DNA of 64,000 nucleotides from Skeletonema tropicum (taxonomy: Eukaryota; Bacillariophyta; Thalassiosirophyceae; Thalassiosirales; Thalassiosiraceae): positions 1,736,001 to 1,800,000 of the forward strand of contig CM074143.1 in assembly GCA_037178625.1 (NCBI GenBank), written 5' to 3'. The translations under genes were made by a program, and so were the position numbers. Below, one piece after another: positions 9,560 to 19,205 of the stretch; within the stretch, counting starts at the first letter, position 1, and each line of letters starts with the position of its first letter. The notes beneath the pieces are model-generated. The model saw only the letters and a program-made list of their open reading frames with translations. It was not told where the DNA came from and searched no databases.

Positions 9560-10993
9560 ATGACAGACACCATGACAACATCCAAAAAAGAAGAAGAGCA
9601 GCAGCAGCAGAGGAAGAAGAAGAAGCAGCAAGAGTTGGATTCAATTCTTGACGCCGCATTGGATGAACTTGAAGACGACAGTAGTAGCGATTCTACTGAG
9701 GATGAAAAAAACGAAGTTCCGACCGCCGCGTTGAATCCAAATTATTCAAATTTTGATTATAATGGCGGCGGTGATTCATCTCAGGCCAACAATGCAGCGG
9801 CAGCTACTGCGGCAGCTGTTGATAATGTGAATACCATGGGAGTTCCATATTCATTAGAATATTTAGCCAACAATCCACACGGCCGGAACGAAACTAATAA
9901 TAGACGAAATAATAATAATCATCGACCCAAATTTGGACCAGAGCCACCTCCACAGCCATCACCTGCTCTACAACCATCATCATCATTAGACCAGCACGGC
10001 CTTTCCGCCGAGGAAGCAAATCTAGCAGCCTCCCTCGAGGGCATGATGAAACAATTTGCATCTGGATTGGATACCGCCGGTGTGGATTTCAATAATGAAA
10101 AAGATATGGCAGATTTGGAACATGCGGAAAAGGCATTGGAAGAAATGTTTAAACAAATGATGATGGGTGATGCTGCTGGCGGTGGAAGTATGGCAATGCC
10201 TTCGACACCTCCACCGTCTTCTACTGCTACTAGCGGTGATGCTGTGAATGGTCAATCAAAGAAATCATCCAAATCATCATCCACAACTGGCAAGAACAGT
10301 ACTAAAAAATCATCGAGCAACAACAAAAACCAAAAAGAATCCAATGAGAAAACAGAATCCAATAATAATGATGTAGACAAATCAATCAATCGACTCCTCG
10401 ATGGGATCAATCAAGCTTCTTCTTCACAACAAACAACAATGCCAACAACAACAACAATACCACCCAACAACAACAACAACAACATAGACCCATCATCATC
10501 CCAACTCGAACACCTCAGTGAACAAATGATATCCTCCCTAATGAACGACTTTGAACAATCCACATCCAAAAAAGACAGCAATGACATAATCGACAATGTA
10601 ATGAAACAACTCCTCGACAAGGAACTCATGTACCAACCAATGAAAGAAGTCTGCACCCGATATCCCCAATGGCTCGCGACACACAAAGACCAATTAAGTC
10701 CCGACGAATATCAAACGTATGGTACGCAATATCAATACTTTCAACGGATTGTACGATTATATGAAACGGAACCCAATAATTTTGAAAGGTTGATGGAGTT
10801 GATGCAGGATATACAGGAGTATGGACAGCCTCCTGTGGAGATTATTAGGGAGTTGGCACCGGAATTGAAGTTTGATGAGGAAGGTATGCCAGTGATGGAT
10901 GTGATGGGTGATGGTAGTGGTGGGATGATGCCGGGGATGCCATTTCCAATGATGGGTGGAGGTACTGGTGCTGAACAGTGTTGTATTTCATAG
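9560..10993 (+). CDS. PEX19: PEX19 peroxisomal membrane-protein chaperone
   Basis: 477 residues from the ATG at 9560; the frame is open further upstream but only with a TTG. The N-terminal half is Gln/Lys/Asn/Ser-rich and disordered. It includes the paired short motifs typical of PEX19, an LDAALDEL-like segment near residue 30 and a helical EEANLAASLEGMMKQF segment near 155. The C-terminal domain contains LLDKELMYQPMKEVC, RYPQWLATH and QYFQRIVRLYE, followed by a Gly/Met/Pro-rich linker and CCIS at the very end, a plausible CAAX farnesylation signal as in yeast and human PEX19. Role: cytosolic receptor and chaperone that inserts peroxisomal membrane proteins through PEX3. A copy of its 3' end lies at 13335-13520. 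Confidence 0.92.
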   Translation: MTDTMTTSKKEEEQQQQRKKKKQQELDSILDAALDELEDDSSSDSTEDEKNEVPTAALNPNYSNFDYNGGGDSSQANNAAAATAAAVDNVNTMGVPYSLEYLANNPHGRNETNNRRNNNNHRPKFGPEPPPQPSPALQPSSSLDQHGLSAEEANLAASLEGMMKQFASGLDTAGVDFNNEKDMADLEHAEKALEEMFKQMMMGDAAGGGSMAMPSTPPPSSTATSGDAVNGQSKKSSKSSSTTGKNSTKKSSSNNKNQKESNEKTESNNNDVDKSINRLLDGINQASSSQQTTMPTTTTIPPNNNNNNIDPSSSQLEHLSEQMISSLMNDFEQSTSKKDSNDIIDNVMKQLLDKELMYQPMKEVCTRYPQWLATHKDQLSPDEYQTYGTQYQYFQRIVRLYETEPNNFERLMELMQDIQEYGQPPVEIIRELAPELKFDEEGMPVMDVMGDGSGGMMPGMPFPMMGGGTGAEQCCIS

Positions 10994-11336
10994 CAGGTGA
11001 TATACTTTTTACATAAGTAAGATAAAAGTAAGGAGAGAGATTATTGGATCACAAACTACCAAGGTACGAAAGACGTATTGACCAATTCATTTCCTACTAC
11101 AGAATGACATAGAGAAACTGACATAGAGGTTTTAATGTAGTAAGTAATGATGTGAAACTTGGCATATGGTATGCAGCTTGAATGACAAGGATGAGATTTT
11201 ATGCTGTAAATGCAACAACTTACATAGTAAACTGAGCTACCATAAGAAGTAAGTAACCTCTCGAACTTCATCGAAGCAAGTAGATAACATTTTTTGTTGA
11301 TGCAGCTGGCTTGCTCGGCGGGTTGAATAAAATAAT
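10994..11336. other. PEX19 3' UTR and spacer, left copy of a duplicated segment
   Basis: Closely resembles 13521-13860 (shared AAGGTACGAAAGA, CATTTCCTACTACAG and TGACTTGGCATA-like blocks). No gene seen. Confidence 0.7.
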
Positions 11337-11370
11337 TTGACACGCGTCAAAAAGTACTGACACGCGTCAA
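11337..11370. promoter_or_regulatory. Two ACACGCGTC boxes upstream of Cys-rich paralog A
   Basis: TTGACACGCGTCAA at 11337-11350 and TGACACGCGTCAA at 11358-11370, 20 bp apart. Each is a TGAC/GTCA imperfect palindrome around an MluI hexamer. They lie 174 and 154 bp before the ancestral start position of paralog A. The same core precedes paralogs B and C and the secreted-protein genes near 55.4 and 59.7 kb. Confidence 0.5.
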
Positions 11371-11515
11371 CCTCAAACTCTTCCGATCTTCAGGTAAAAA
11401 GTGCAAGAGATCCAGCTGCATCTTAGATGCATCTTAAGATACTATACAATAATTGTGTAGTGGAGGCTCATAAATCAAAAGCAAATTAGAAACGAACTCG
11501 AAACTCGACACAAAT

Positions 11516-11992
11516 ATAAAACTCATTACTCTCTACGTCGGACTCATCTCGGTAGCTCAGGCTGCTGCGTCAAGTTACTCAGGCATCTTCACAGCAGCCG
11601 TTGCAACCTCCTCCATCACTATTGTCAATGCCAATACTTGGGATTGCATCGGTGGGGATGTTAGGTGCAGTGCTTTCGATAGTAAAAATTGCCCAACGGA
11701 ATATTGTCATGTGTCGAAGGAGTTCTATGACACAGAACACAATTTAAGTTCAGAATATTGCGAATCATCATATTGGAAGGATCTTAATTTGATTTGTCCG
11801 GAACTGACGGCATCTCAATGCAAGGCCGCGTCGGGATGCACGTATATCAAGCAAGGAACAGCTATTTGGGTGATCATTTTCATTCCGTTATTAACTATCT
11901 CAGTCATCGTGCTATGTGTAATGATGCATCAGCAACACTCTCAAGCCACACAGACGGATACTGATTCGAATACTCAGCCACTCTTGGCTTGA
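11516..11992 (+). pseudogene. Cys-rich single-pass membrane protein, paralog A, start codon lost
   Basis: Aligned with paralog C, the start codon ATG is ATA at 11516-11518, and the next in-frame upstream codons contain no ATG before a TAA at 11471. From 11516 the frame is fully open to 11992 (158 codons). It encodes a signal-peptide-like LITLYVGLISVAQAAAS, an ectodomain with CIGG, CPTEYC and PELTASQCKAASGC, a transmembrane helix (VIIFIPLLTISVIVLCVMM) and a short tail ending NTQPLLA. The first surviving ATG is at 11711, inside the ectodomain, and would drop the signal peptide. So this is either a very recent start-loss pseudogene or a gene using a non-AUG start. Function unknown; the family is described under paralog C. 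Confidence 0.7.
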
Positions 11993-12264
11993 ACCTTTAG
12001 CTTTAGCACTCTCAAGTGTGTTCCTACGCGTTTCGACATGTAACAATTCGACCTGTGTGTTCGTCGATTACATCTTGTGCTTGAATGTTGAATAATCAAG
12101 TAAGCTATTCTTGATATATATGTCTACTTGCTCGGAACTACAGTCAATACATACAATTAGTATTTTCAGTGCTGCGAGTCTTTCGCACTCTCTCTAGATA
12201 ATAGTTGATAAATACGGAAATCGATAGATTGGATAGTTCTTGAGTAAACTAATTAAACTTGACA

Positions 12265-12361
12265 AAAATCTAACCAAGGCAAGATCATGATCAGTTGTCA
12301 ATCATTATCAACTTTTGGTCAGTCACACATCCTGTTCTTCAGCGGCTTGCTTTTCAGCTAA
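12265..12361 (-). pseudogene. Duplicated 3' end of the CNNM gene
   Basis: AAGGCAAGATCATGATCAG, then GTTGTCAATCATTATCA and TGTTCTTCAGCGGCTTG match 14735-14830, the stop-codon end of the CNNM/CorC gene. It marks the right edge of the left duplication unit. Too short to be functional. Confidence 0.75.
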
Positions 12362-12579
12362 CCCTCTCACGCCACGGCCAAAACAACCTACGGATAGACA
12401 CGTGTGGCTACCAACCATGATCTCCTGCGAGGCAGAATAACATCAACACTATTGTACAGCTCTCCTGTTCTGCGACCTCAACCTCTAGGGCAAGCAGCTC
12501 ATCTCTCTTTAGCAGGCTGGGATGGATACCCCAAATGGAGTTCACATTCAGATATTTATCCCTGATTTTGGGGTTAATT
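12362..12579. other. Spacer before paralog B
   Basis: Nothing recognisable. It shows no visible similarity to the body of the CNNM gene, so the duplicated block ends near 12361. Confidence 0.5.
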
Positions 12580-12595
12580 GTTGACACGCGTCAAC
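12580..12595. promoter_or_regulatory. ACACGCGTC box upstream of paralog B
   Basis: GTTGACACGCGTCAAC is a 16-bp site with perfect GTTGAC/GTCAAC arms around ACGC. Its MluI hexamer starts 171 bp upstream of the ATG at 12757, matching the spacing in paralogs A and C. Confidence 0.5.
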
Positions 12596-12756
12596 AACTA
12601 ACGTTTATAACTCGCTCCTCGCTCATGAAAGTGAGAAGCCATTCATCCTTGGCAAGACGCTTTACGCAAGAACGCAGTATGTACTTAGTGATGGATGCTT
12701 CATCACATTTATCAAAAGCAAACTGATACCACTCAAAACAATAATTCAACGCAAGT

Positions 12757-13296
12757 ATGCAACTTATTACTTTCTTCTGCATCGGACTCATCTTAGCAGC
12801 TCAAGCTCAGGCTGCTGCATCAACTTACTCGAACATCTTCACGGCTGTTGTTGCAACCTCCTCTGTTACTATTGCCAACGCCAATTGGCAGTATCATGAT
12901 ATTAATACTGGGTTTTGCACCGGTGGCACGGCTTCTTGCGGCATCTTGAGCAAGAACAATTGCCCATGGCCTTATTGTACTTGGGGATCAACCTATTATT
13001 CTGAAGATGAAACGTGCGTATCAGCAAAAACTAATTATGACGGCTTTATCCCTTGTTCGGTCCTGACGGAAGATCAATGCAATGCCGCCCACACTGAATA
13101 TGGTGCTGATTGCAAGTATCTCAACCAAGGTAAAACTAATTCGGTACTCATTGCGTTGACAAGCATCTCTGTAATTATGCTACTGGCAATCATGATTGTG
13201 GTCTGCCGTCGTCTTCCACGTCCGAAGAAGGATACTGATACTGGGTCGAGAACTGCCTTACACAGCCACTCTTGGATGAAGAGAATTCATAACTGA
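12757..13296 (+). CDS. Cys-rich single-pass membrane protein, paralog B
   Basis: 179 residues: a signal peptide (QLITFFCIGLILAAQAQA), an ectodomain with CTGG, CPWPYC, PCSVLTEDQC and a final DCKYLNQ, then a transmembrane helix (about 132-154, SVLIALTSISVIMLLAIMIV) and a basic cytosolic tail. It is the middle member of a tandem trio. Its C-terminus differs from A and C. The bases that encode TQPLLA in those copies are present here but one frame out, so translation runs on to HSHSWMKRIHN. Function unknown. It resembles no family I can name; a surface role is inferred from topology only. Confidence 0.7.
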   Translation: MQLITFFCIGLILAAQAQAAASTYSNIFTAVVATSSVTIANANWQYHDINTGFCTGGTASCGILSKNNCPWPYCTWGSTYYSEDETCVSAKTNYDGFIPCSVLTEDQCNAAHTEYGADCKYLNQGKTNSVLIALTSISVIMLLAIMIVVCRRLPRPKKDTDTGSRTALHSHSWMKRIHN

Positions 13297-13334
13297 TGAT
13301 GCACACAACGGTTTGGAAGATCTACTTACTGTTT

Positions 13335-13520
13335 CGTATACTGAAGTATGGGCAGCCTCCTGTGCCGTGGAGATTATCAAGGAGTGGCGCCGGAGTTGCA
13401 GTTTGATGAGGAGGGTATACCCGTGATGGAGGTGATGTGGAAGAGTGGGATGGGTGGTATGCCGGGGATGTCATTTCCGATGATGGGTGGAGCTAATGGT
13501 AACAGTGTTGTATTTCATAG
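13335..13520 (+). pseudogene. Duplicated 3' end of PEX19
   Basis: Encodes in pieces the last about 55 residues of PEX19 (APELQFDEEGIPVMEVM, then MPGMSFPMMGG) with a small insertion and a frame change at the end, so CCIS is lost. It marks the left edge of the right duplication unit. The following 3'-UTR sequence is also duplicated. Confidence 0.85.
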
Positions 13521-13860
13521 CAAAAGATATATAAGTAGGGAGAGAAATCATTGAATCAAACTATCAAGGTACGAAAGAGACGTAGATCAATCATTTCCTA
13601 CTACAGTTTGACCTAGCATCGTTTCGTAATGGTGTGACTTGGCATAATATATCCAGCTTGACAATGCAACACCTTAGCCTTGGCAAACTGATAGCTTGCA
13701 CAATATAACAACAGACAACAACCAAGACCAAGCTCTATCTCTTCGTTCTGCTTTCCACAAGAAGAGAAGACATGTATCATTTCTCGCGCAGAGTCAAAGG
13801 TCTGAGTAATTTACTTGTGTTTCGGAAACGTCGTTTCACGGTTCACCCTTGCGTTTTTCT
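13521..13860. other. Copied PEX19 3' flank before paralog C
   Basis: Matches 10994-11330 in order and spacing. Its last part (13815-13860, GGTTCACCCTTGCGTTTTTC then TCATTG) resembles the promoter blocks at 55570-55600 and 59805-59840. No gene. Confidence 0.6.
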
Positions 13861-13873
13861 CATTGTTAGTAGG

Positions 13874-13886
13874 CGGACGCGTGTTG
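13874..13886. promoter_or_regulatory. ACACGCGTC box (inverted) upstream of paralog C
   Basis: CGGACGCGTGTTG is the reverse complement of CAACACGCGTCCG. The hexamer lies 157 bp before the ATG at 14034. The preceding bases (GTTTTTCTCATTG, then TAGGCGGACGCGTGTTG) are nearly identical to 55583-55625. Confidence 0.5.
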
Positions 13887-14033
13887 TTTGATTGAAAAGA
13901 ACAAGCTAAAAGGTAAGTAGATACAGCGCAGCTGCATCTTCAGATAAGTATAGCATGCCTCTCTTGCGTAATAGTGGAGGTTTCATGATATGAAAAGGAA
14001 ATGCAAACGAACTCGAACCAACTCAATACAAAT

Positions 14034-14462
14034 ATGAAACTCATTACTTTCTGCGTCGGACTCGTCTCGGTATCTCGGGCTGCTGCATCAAGTTACTCAA
14101 GCATCTTCACTGCAAATACTGGGTATTGCACCGGTGGGATAATTAGTTGCAATTCTTTCTATATCAACGATTGTCCAGAGTACTGCTATGGTTATGTTGC
14201 AACATCAGAACGGTGCGCATCATTCTCGAATGATCCTAATATGTCTTGTTCGGTCCTGACGGCATCTCAATGCATGGCCGCGGCAGGATGCACTTATGTC
14301 AACCAAGAAACAGCAAATAGGGTGATAATTCTCAGTGCTTTCACAATTGTGCTATGTATAATTATGATTGTGGTATGTGAACTCTGTGAACGACTTCCAG
14401 ACAAAGACAAAGAGATAGACAAAGAATACACAGATTCGAATACTCAGCCTCTCTTGGCTTAA
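14034..14462 (+). CDS. Cys-rich single-pass membrane protein, paralog C
   Basis: 142 residues from the ATG at 14034. An in-frame ATG at 14001 exists, but MKLITFCVGLVSVSRAAAS starting at 14034 is a normal signal peptide and aligns with paralog B. The ectodomain carries eight cysteines in the family order (CTGG, C, CPEYC, C, CSVLTASQC, GC), then a transmembrane helix (VIILSAFTIVLCIIMIVVC) and a charged tail ending NTQPLLA as in paralog A. It is shorter than A and B by about 15 residues after the signal peptide. It sits between the PEX19 scar and the real CNNM gene, with the same spacing as paralog A. Function unknown. Confidence 0.75.
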   Translation: MKLITFCVGLVSVSRAAASSYSSIFTANTGYCTGGIISCNSFYINDCPEYCYGYVATSERCASFSNDPNMSCSVLTASQCMAAAGCTYVNQETANRVIILSAFTIVLCIIMIVVCELCERLPDKDKEIDKEYTDSNTQPLLA

Positions 14463-14771
14463 ATTAGCTCTCTCGAGTGTTCCTATGCGTTTCACCATGT
14501 AATAATTCGACCCATGTTTGTCGATTACATCTTGTAGTTGAATAATTAATAAAATAAGGTAATAAAATAAGGTGCACTATTCTTGATACAAGTCTACTGC
14601 TCTTGTCGTTCTTAATCTGAGTTATTTACTTACTATAGTCAAAAAGTATTTTCAGTACTATGAGTCTTTAGCTTTAGCACTCTCTCTCTCTCTAGTACTT
14701 GTTATATAAGAAAATCAATAAAAAATCTATCAAACCAAGGCAAGATCCTGATCAGTTGTCAAGCATTATCA

Positions 14772-17458
14772 TTAGGACGACTTGGTCATTTCAGCATCTT
14801 GTTCTTCAGCGGCTTGTTTTTCAGCTAGTATCTTTTTGATAGCATCAACTTTTTGTTCGTTCTGTTCGACTAAACGCTCAATTCTTTTCCCTTCACTTTT
14901 GTTTACTATCACATTTTTCCGGGCGATTGCATCGGAATGACTGCTCACAGTTGACGAATCCACCACAGTGGATTCCAACAATGTAATTTCATCTTCATCA
15001 GCGGCATGTGCAGCCACATTCATCATCAACTCTTCTTCCGTCGACTCTTCCTGTGCAGGTTTCCTGTTGAAGAGACCAAACTTGGCATCACCATCTTCCT
15101 CATCTTCCTCGTCGTAAAAACCCAATAGTCGCTCCACCTTGACCTGCAAAATACGTTTTTCATCTGCATCTGCAACCTCAAAGTTCCATCCGCGGCTCAT
15201 GACAAAGTCTCCAACTCGTGGGATTTCTCCAGCACAAAAACAAAGGAAGCCGCTCAACGTTCCATACTCTCTTAGGACTTCCTCCTCATCCAAGCTGAGA
15301 CCAAGAACGGCATCCACATCTTCCAGATCGGCGTCACCGCGGATTTGGAAGGTCCCGTCTTCCTGGTAAGTGATGGAATCTTCTGCAAAGACAAAGTCAT
15401 CTTCGTCATCTTCATCGTAAATCTCACCAACCACCTGTGAAAGGAATGAAGACAAAAGGTGTTGAGTACACGCGATATGGTATGATGACACGAAAAGAAT
15501 CTTCCGACGAGAAGAAGGAAAAAGCGACTTACCTCCTCGACAATATCTTCCAATGAAACCAGTCCCTCCGTTCCTCCGTATTCGTCAACAACCACTGCCA
15601 TGTGGACTCTCCTCTTCCTCATTTCTTGCAGCACATCCCATCCGTTTGCCGCATCGGGAACAAAATAACACGATTCAATAAGACCAGCGTCGTCTATGGG
15701 GGTTTCCATTCGAGATGCAAGTTGTGACCCAGTCAAAGAGCGGACGTATTGATCCATGGTTTTCCCTGTTGGTGGGTCAATGAATGATAATTTGCCCATA
15801 TCTTCTCGACTTTGTTGCTGCTGCTGCTGCGCTACTGTTTCTGCTTCACCACTTTCATCTCCATTCACAGTTGCACCGGCATCGCTCGGTGGTCGTTTAT
15901 AATCACCTTCCACCAAAACACCCTTGACGAAAAAGTCCAATACACTCTTGGCAAGAACAATTCCCACAATGTTATCAATCTCTCCATCATACACAGGAAT
16001 ACGACTGTATCCACTCTCCCTCACCACACCCAAAACACTTGCCACAGACATACTCTTCGGCACAGCCACAACCTCCACCCTTGGTTTCATGATCTCTCGC
16101 ACCTTTTGATCTTGTAAATTCAACACACCCTTAATCATCTCCTGTTCCGAGTGATCAATCGTTCCAGAATCACGTGCCCCAGTAACAATCAATCTTAATT
16201 CCGAATCACTCACCCCACTCGTCTCCTTCGCATGAATACCAAACAATCGTAACGTCGCCTTGGCCAAATAACTTAATGCAAACCCAAACGGACCCACGAT
16301 CTTCGCCATTATATTGATAGGGGGGACCATAAGACGTGCCACACGTTCGGCATTAATCACACCAATATTTTTCGGGAGCAATTCCACAAAGAACAATGTT
16401 ACCGCCGTTAGGAACACTGCACTCCATTTTTCGGCATACGTTCCAAAGATGTGATCGGCCAAATGGGTAAACAAAGTTGTTGCATAGATGGAACACGCCG
16501 TCGATGTGACCAAAATAGCCGTCAAGATACGTGTAATATCTTCATTCAATGCGGTAAATGTCCCCCGACGTTTCCCTGCACTACCATCTCCACCACGTTG
16601 CTTCTCCTCCTCTTCGGCAAACTCACGCACCTTCCAGGGGTACAATGTCGTAATGGCAATTTCTGCCGCGTGCAATAACGCCAATAGAGTGAAAATTGCC
16701 AACCAGATGGTTAGTTTGGATGCAAATTCATTTGTGGAGAGGGGTACGACTGGTGCATCGGGATTACGTGCGACCATCCCACCTCCGGCGTGAGCTGGGA
16801 GGAGGAAGGAGAGGAAGGGGAGTTTGGATGCGAGGAGGAGTGTGAGGAAGGCGGATAGGATGCCTCTTGTACTGCCGATGCTGCTGCGGTGTGGTTGTAG
16901 AGAAGACATCATCCTTTGTTGTTTTTGCAATGTCTTGCTAGACGACGTCAGCAACGAGCGAGTTGAAGTAGTTGAAGTCGTAGCAGTGGAAAATTTACTG
17001 AAGGAACATTTTGAACGAATGGATCGTGCAGCATTCCGAGCCCATCTTAGGGGATTTCGACTACGACGACGACGTGAAGATGATGTTCTTTGATTTCCAG
17101 AATTGTTTTCCACGGAAGAAGAAAAAGCCGACGCTGCCGACATGGACAGTCCAATGGATGCTTTTCTAGGCATTGGTGCCGCGGTAATTATTTTGGAACA
17201 TGATTGAGAGCGTTTCGTTGACGATGATAGAGACGATCGCTGCTTTGTGGCGGCAAAGGCACATGATGATGGCGATGATGTCATCAAAGATAAAGGTTCC
17301 CTCCCCATCAGATGTGAAGGTGACGGAGAAGATTGACGATGACCAAATGATGATAATGGCGATTGCTGCCTAGCAGTAGCCATGCCGCTGCATAGATTCA
17401 GCGCAAAGAAGATGTACACAGCCATGGTGGCCTGTGTAGGCGGGGTTTTCGCCACCAT
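14772..17458 (-). CDS. CNNM/CorC-type membrane protein with CBS domains, probably plastid (2 exons)
   Basis: Exons 17458-15533 and 15434-14772 (intron GTAAGT..TTCACAG, 98 bp, phase 0) give 862 residues. The first about 240 residues are a signal-like segment (MAVYIFFALNLCSGMATA from Met12) and a Ser/Arg-rich transit-like stretch. The DUF21 membrane domain follows (LTIWLAIFTLLALLHAAEIA, then FVELLPKNIGVINAERVA), then two CBS motifs (IMKPRVEVVAVP at about 455 and MAVVVDEYGGTEGLVSLEDI before the junction) and a CorC/HlyC transporter-associated domain on exon 2. Arabidopsis chloroplast DUF21/CNNM proteins (MGR8 and MGR9) are implicated in Mg2+ release, so plastid Mg2+ efflux is the best guess. A poly-Gln insert splits the two CBS halves. 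The last 60 bp are duplicated at 12265-12361. Confidence 0.88.
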
Positions 17459-17558
17459 GGTTGACGACTACTGGACTCTTCAGCTTCGATCGATCGACCC
17501 CGTACCCCGTCCGTTTGTTACCGCGTAACAGTCACTATATAAAACCACACTAGTGCGA

Positions 17559-17710
17559 GTTGTCGTGTGTCGTGACAAAACTGGCGAGGAGGTGGTGACA
17601 CAAAACGAGTGGTAAATGACCACACTGCCGCATGCTTCGCTGCGGCAGTGTGGTCATACCACGAGTTTGGTCACCACACTCTCACCAGTTGCGTCACGAG
17701 TACACGCAAC
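17559..17710. mobile_element. Foldback element (152-bp imperfect palindrome)
   Basis: The core is a perfect 17-bp hairpin, ATGACCACACTGCCGCA at 17616-17632 and its complement at 17641-17657, with an 8-nt loop. Imperfect complementarity continues outward (GTGGTGAC..GTCACCAC, AACTGGCGAG..CTCACCAGTT, GTTGTCGTG..CACGCAAC) to the stated ends. It lies about 100 bp upstream of the CNNM start. No coding capacity. Confidence 0.7.
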
Positions 17711-17884
17711 GATCACGATTGGGGTTTCATTTGTGAAGCGAGGGGGTTGATTTAAGCAAGGAGTGTGTGGTCTAAAATTGCTTTACACACCGACCCCGAA
17801 CGCTTTGACATTAAATGAATTAAGTTTACCAAGTTTGAATAAAAAAACACTTCTCTGGCAAAGTTTACCATCCTTGCGCTTTTG

Positions 17885-18277
17885 GGCGATCTGTAGTGTT
17901 AGCCTATCCAGCAGATTAGTTCTCCTCGAATATTGGTGCTATGATAAAGGTGAGCACAGTTCTGAAATCCTCTCAGTGAGCTGAGTTCAAATCCGCTCTG
18001 CACCAGAGGTAGTTTTGGCATCATGGTGAATGAATGTGTAATTAGGAGCCAAAGACCCAAGGAAACTGGACGAGGGGACCCTTTTTGAGGATAACCCTAA
18101 AGTCAAGCTAGAAGTGGGCCTAACAAAATTTTTTTATAAAAATTTTGGTGCAGCACGGATTCGAACTCAGCTCACCGAGAGCAGCATTTTAAGCACCTTT
18201 AAAGGGTAGGTTACTCCCACGGCAGAAGAGAACTAACAATTGGCGATTTATTGGATAGGGTAACACTACAGATCGCC
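17885..18277. repeat. Inverted pair of tRNA-like SINE-type repeats
   Basis: The left arm 17885-18004 and the right arm 18146-18277 (reverse) share GGCGATCTGTAGTGTTA, CCTATCCA, GTTAGTTCTC-like, AAAGGTG and GTGAGCTGAGTTC blocks. Each arm ends in an RNA polymerase III B-box-like sequence (GTTCAAATC at 17985; GTTCGAATC on the minus strand at 18158-18166) followed by CTGCACCA. The arms are imperfect. No anticodon stem can be folded, so these are tRNA-derived repeats rather than tRNA genes. Confidence 0.5.
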
Positions 18278-19127
18278 TTTGATTTTACTCTTGTTGCGCT
18301 TTCATTCTTGTTCTTGTTTGCTCTTGTGCTCTTTCATTCATGTTTGCTCTTGATGAGCATTCCTTTTTTAGTTTGTAAGTAATCATTGCATCGTGTCGTC
18401 GTTCCATTCATGCTTCGTTGCACTCAGCATTCATGGTGACAACGCACTCTTTGATGTTTGTTCTGTTGTTTGATGTCCATCTCATCGCATCCTTTGGTAG
18501 ATGTCGTGTAGTTGTTCTCATTCATGCTTCGGCTTCGTTACACTCAGCATTTATGATAACAACTCACTCCAAGAATGCTGTCACTGGGTCGTCTTTTTAT
18601 GACCACACTGTAAGTCGATGACCGCGGCCATTAGTGTCGATGGTGACGGTGGTTGACACTTCGATGACCACAACGTGCTCGTTCGGCTGATGTGTCAAAA
18701 GCGTGAGTGGCGGTGTGTCAAGCGATTTGTGACCACACTCGACTGCATAAATCAACCTCATGGCGTCACATCTCTGGCAGCCAGGTTTCCTACGTAGAAA
18801 CATACCAGACCCCGTAGAACTCTGTTACGTAATTATCTCACGGACAGTTGTGTCATGTGACAGATTTTTTCGGATGGGTGTCTCTCCTATCTCTACCTAA
18901 GTACTACACGATGTCTTGCGAAGAGGAAAGCAGTCAGTATCTTTGACATGGGTACTTATCCAAGAAGATATTAATGTTCTCAAAATGGCCGGCCAGCAGA
19001 GCAGATCAATGGCAGATGGCACTTACACAAGGTAGAGAAGATACAAAGATTCAGAAGTAAGCGTAAGTATCAAAGCTGTTGCGAGATAATATTGTGTGAC
19101 GATTGAAACTCCACCAATCAGCTCCCC
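18278..19127. other. Gene-free, low-complexity spacer
   Basis: Contains CTTG/TTCATTC-rich sequence and a diverged direct repeat (CATTCATGCTTCG..ACACTCAGCATT at about 18407-18440 and 18520-18560). Several GACCACACT/AGTGTGGTC words match the foldback core at 17616. No gene seen. Confidence 0.5.
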
Positions 19128-19205
19128 ATGAAATTGTCGTCGGCCCTCCTCTCATTGCTCGTCGCAAGTGTGGCAAATGCAACAGTGTCAACGACAGCTG
19201 CTTAG
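19128..19205 (+). pseudogene. Orphan signal-peptide exon (25 codons)
   Basis: The ATG at 19128 encodes a textbook secretory signal (MKLSSALLSLLVASVANA) followed by TVSTTAA and a TAG. It resembles the leaders of the small secreted proteins near 59.7 kb. No continuation exon was found downstream. It could be the relic first exon of such a gene, or chance. Confidence 0.25.

Noticed and set aside
12026..12031. A further MluI-type site after paralog A as part of the regulatory set
   Set aside because: It is ACGCGT alone without the ACACGCGTC core and lies 3' of the gene. Isolated hexamers also occur at 40362 and 58819.
17937..18005. A functional tRNA gene
   Set aside because: The B-box-like site and GGTGC/GCACC ends are suggestive, but no anticodon stem or proper D-arm folds, and the same 3' half recurs in a repeat arm.
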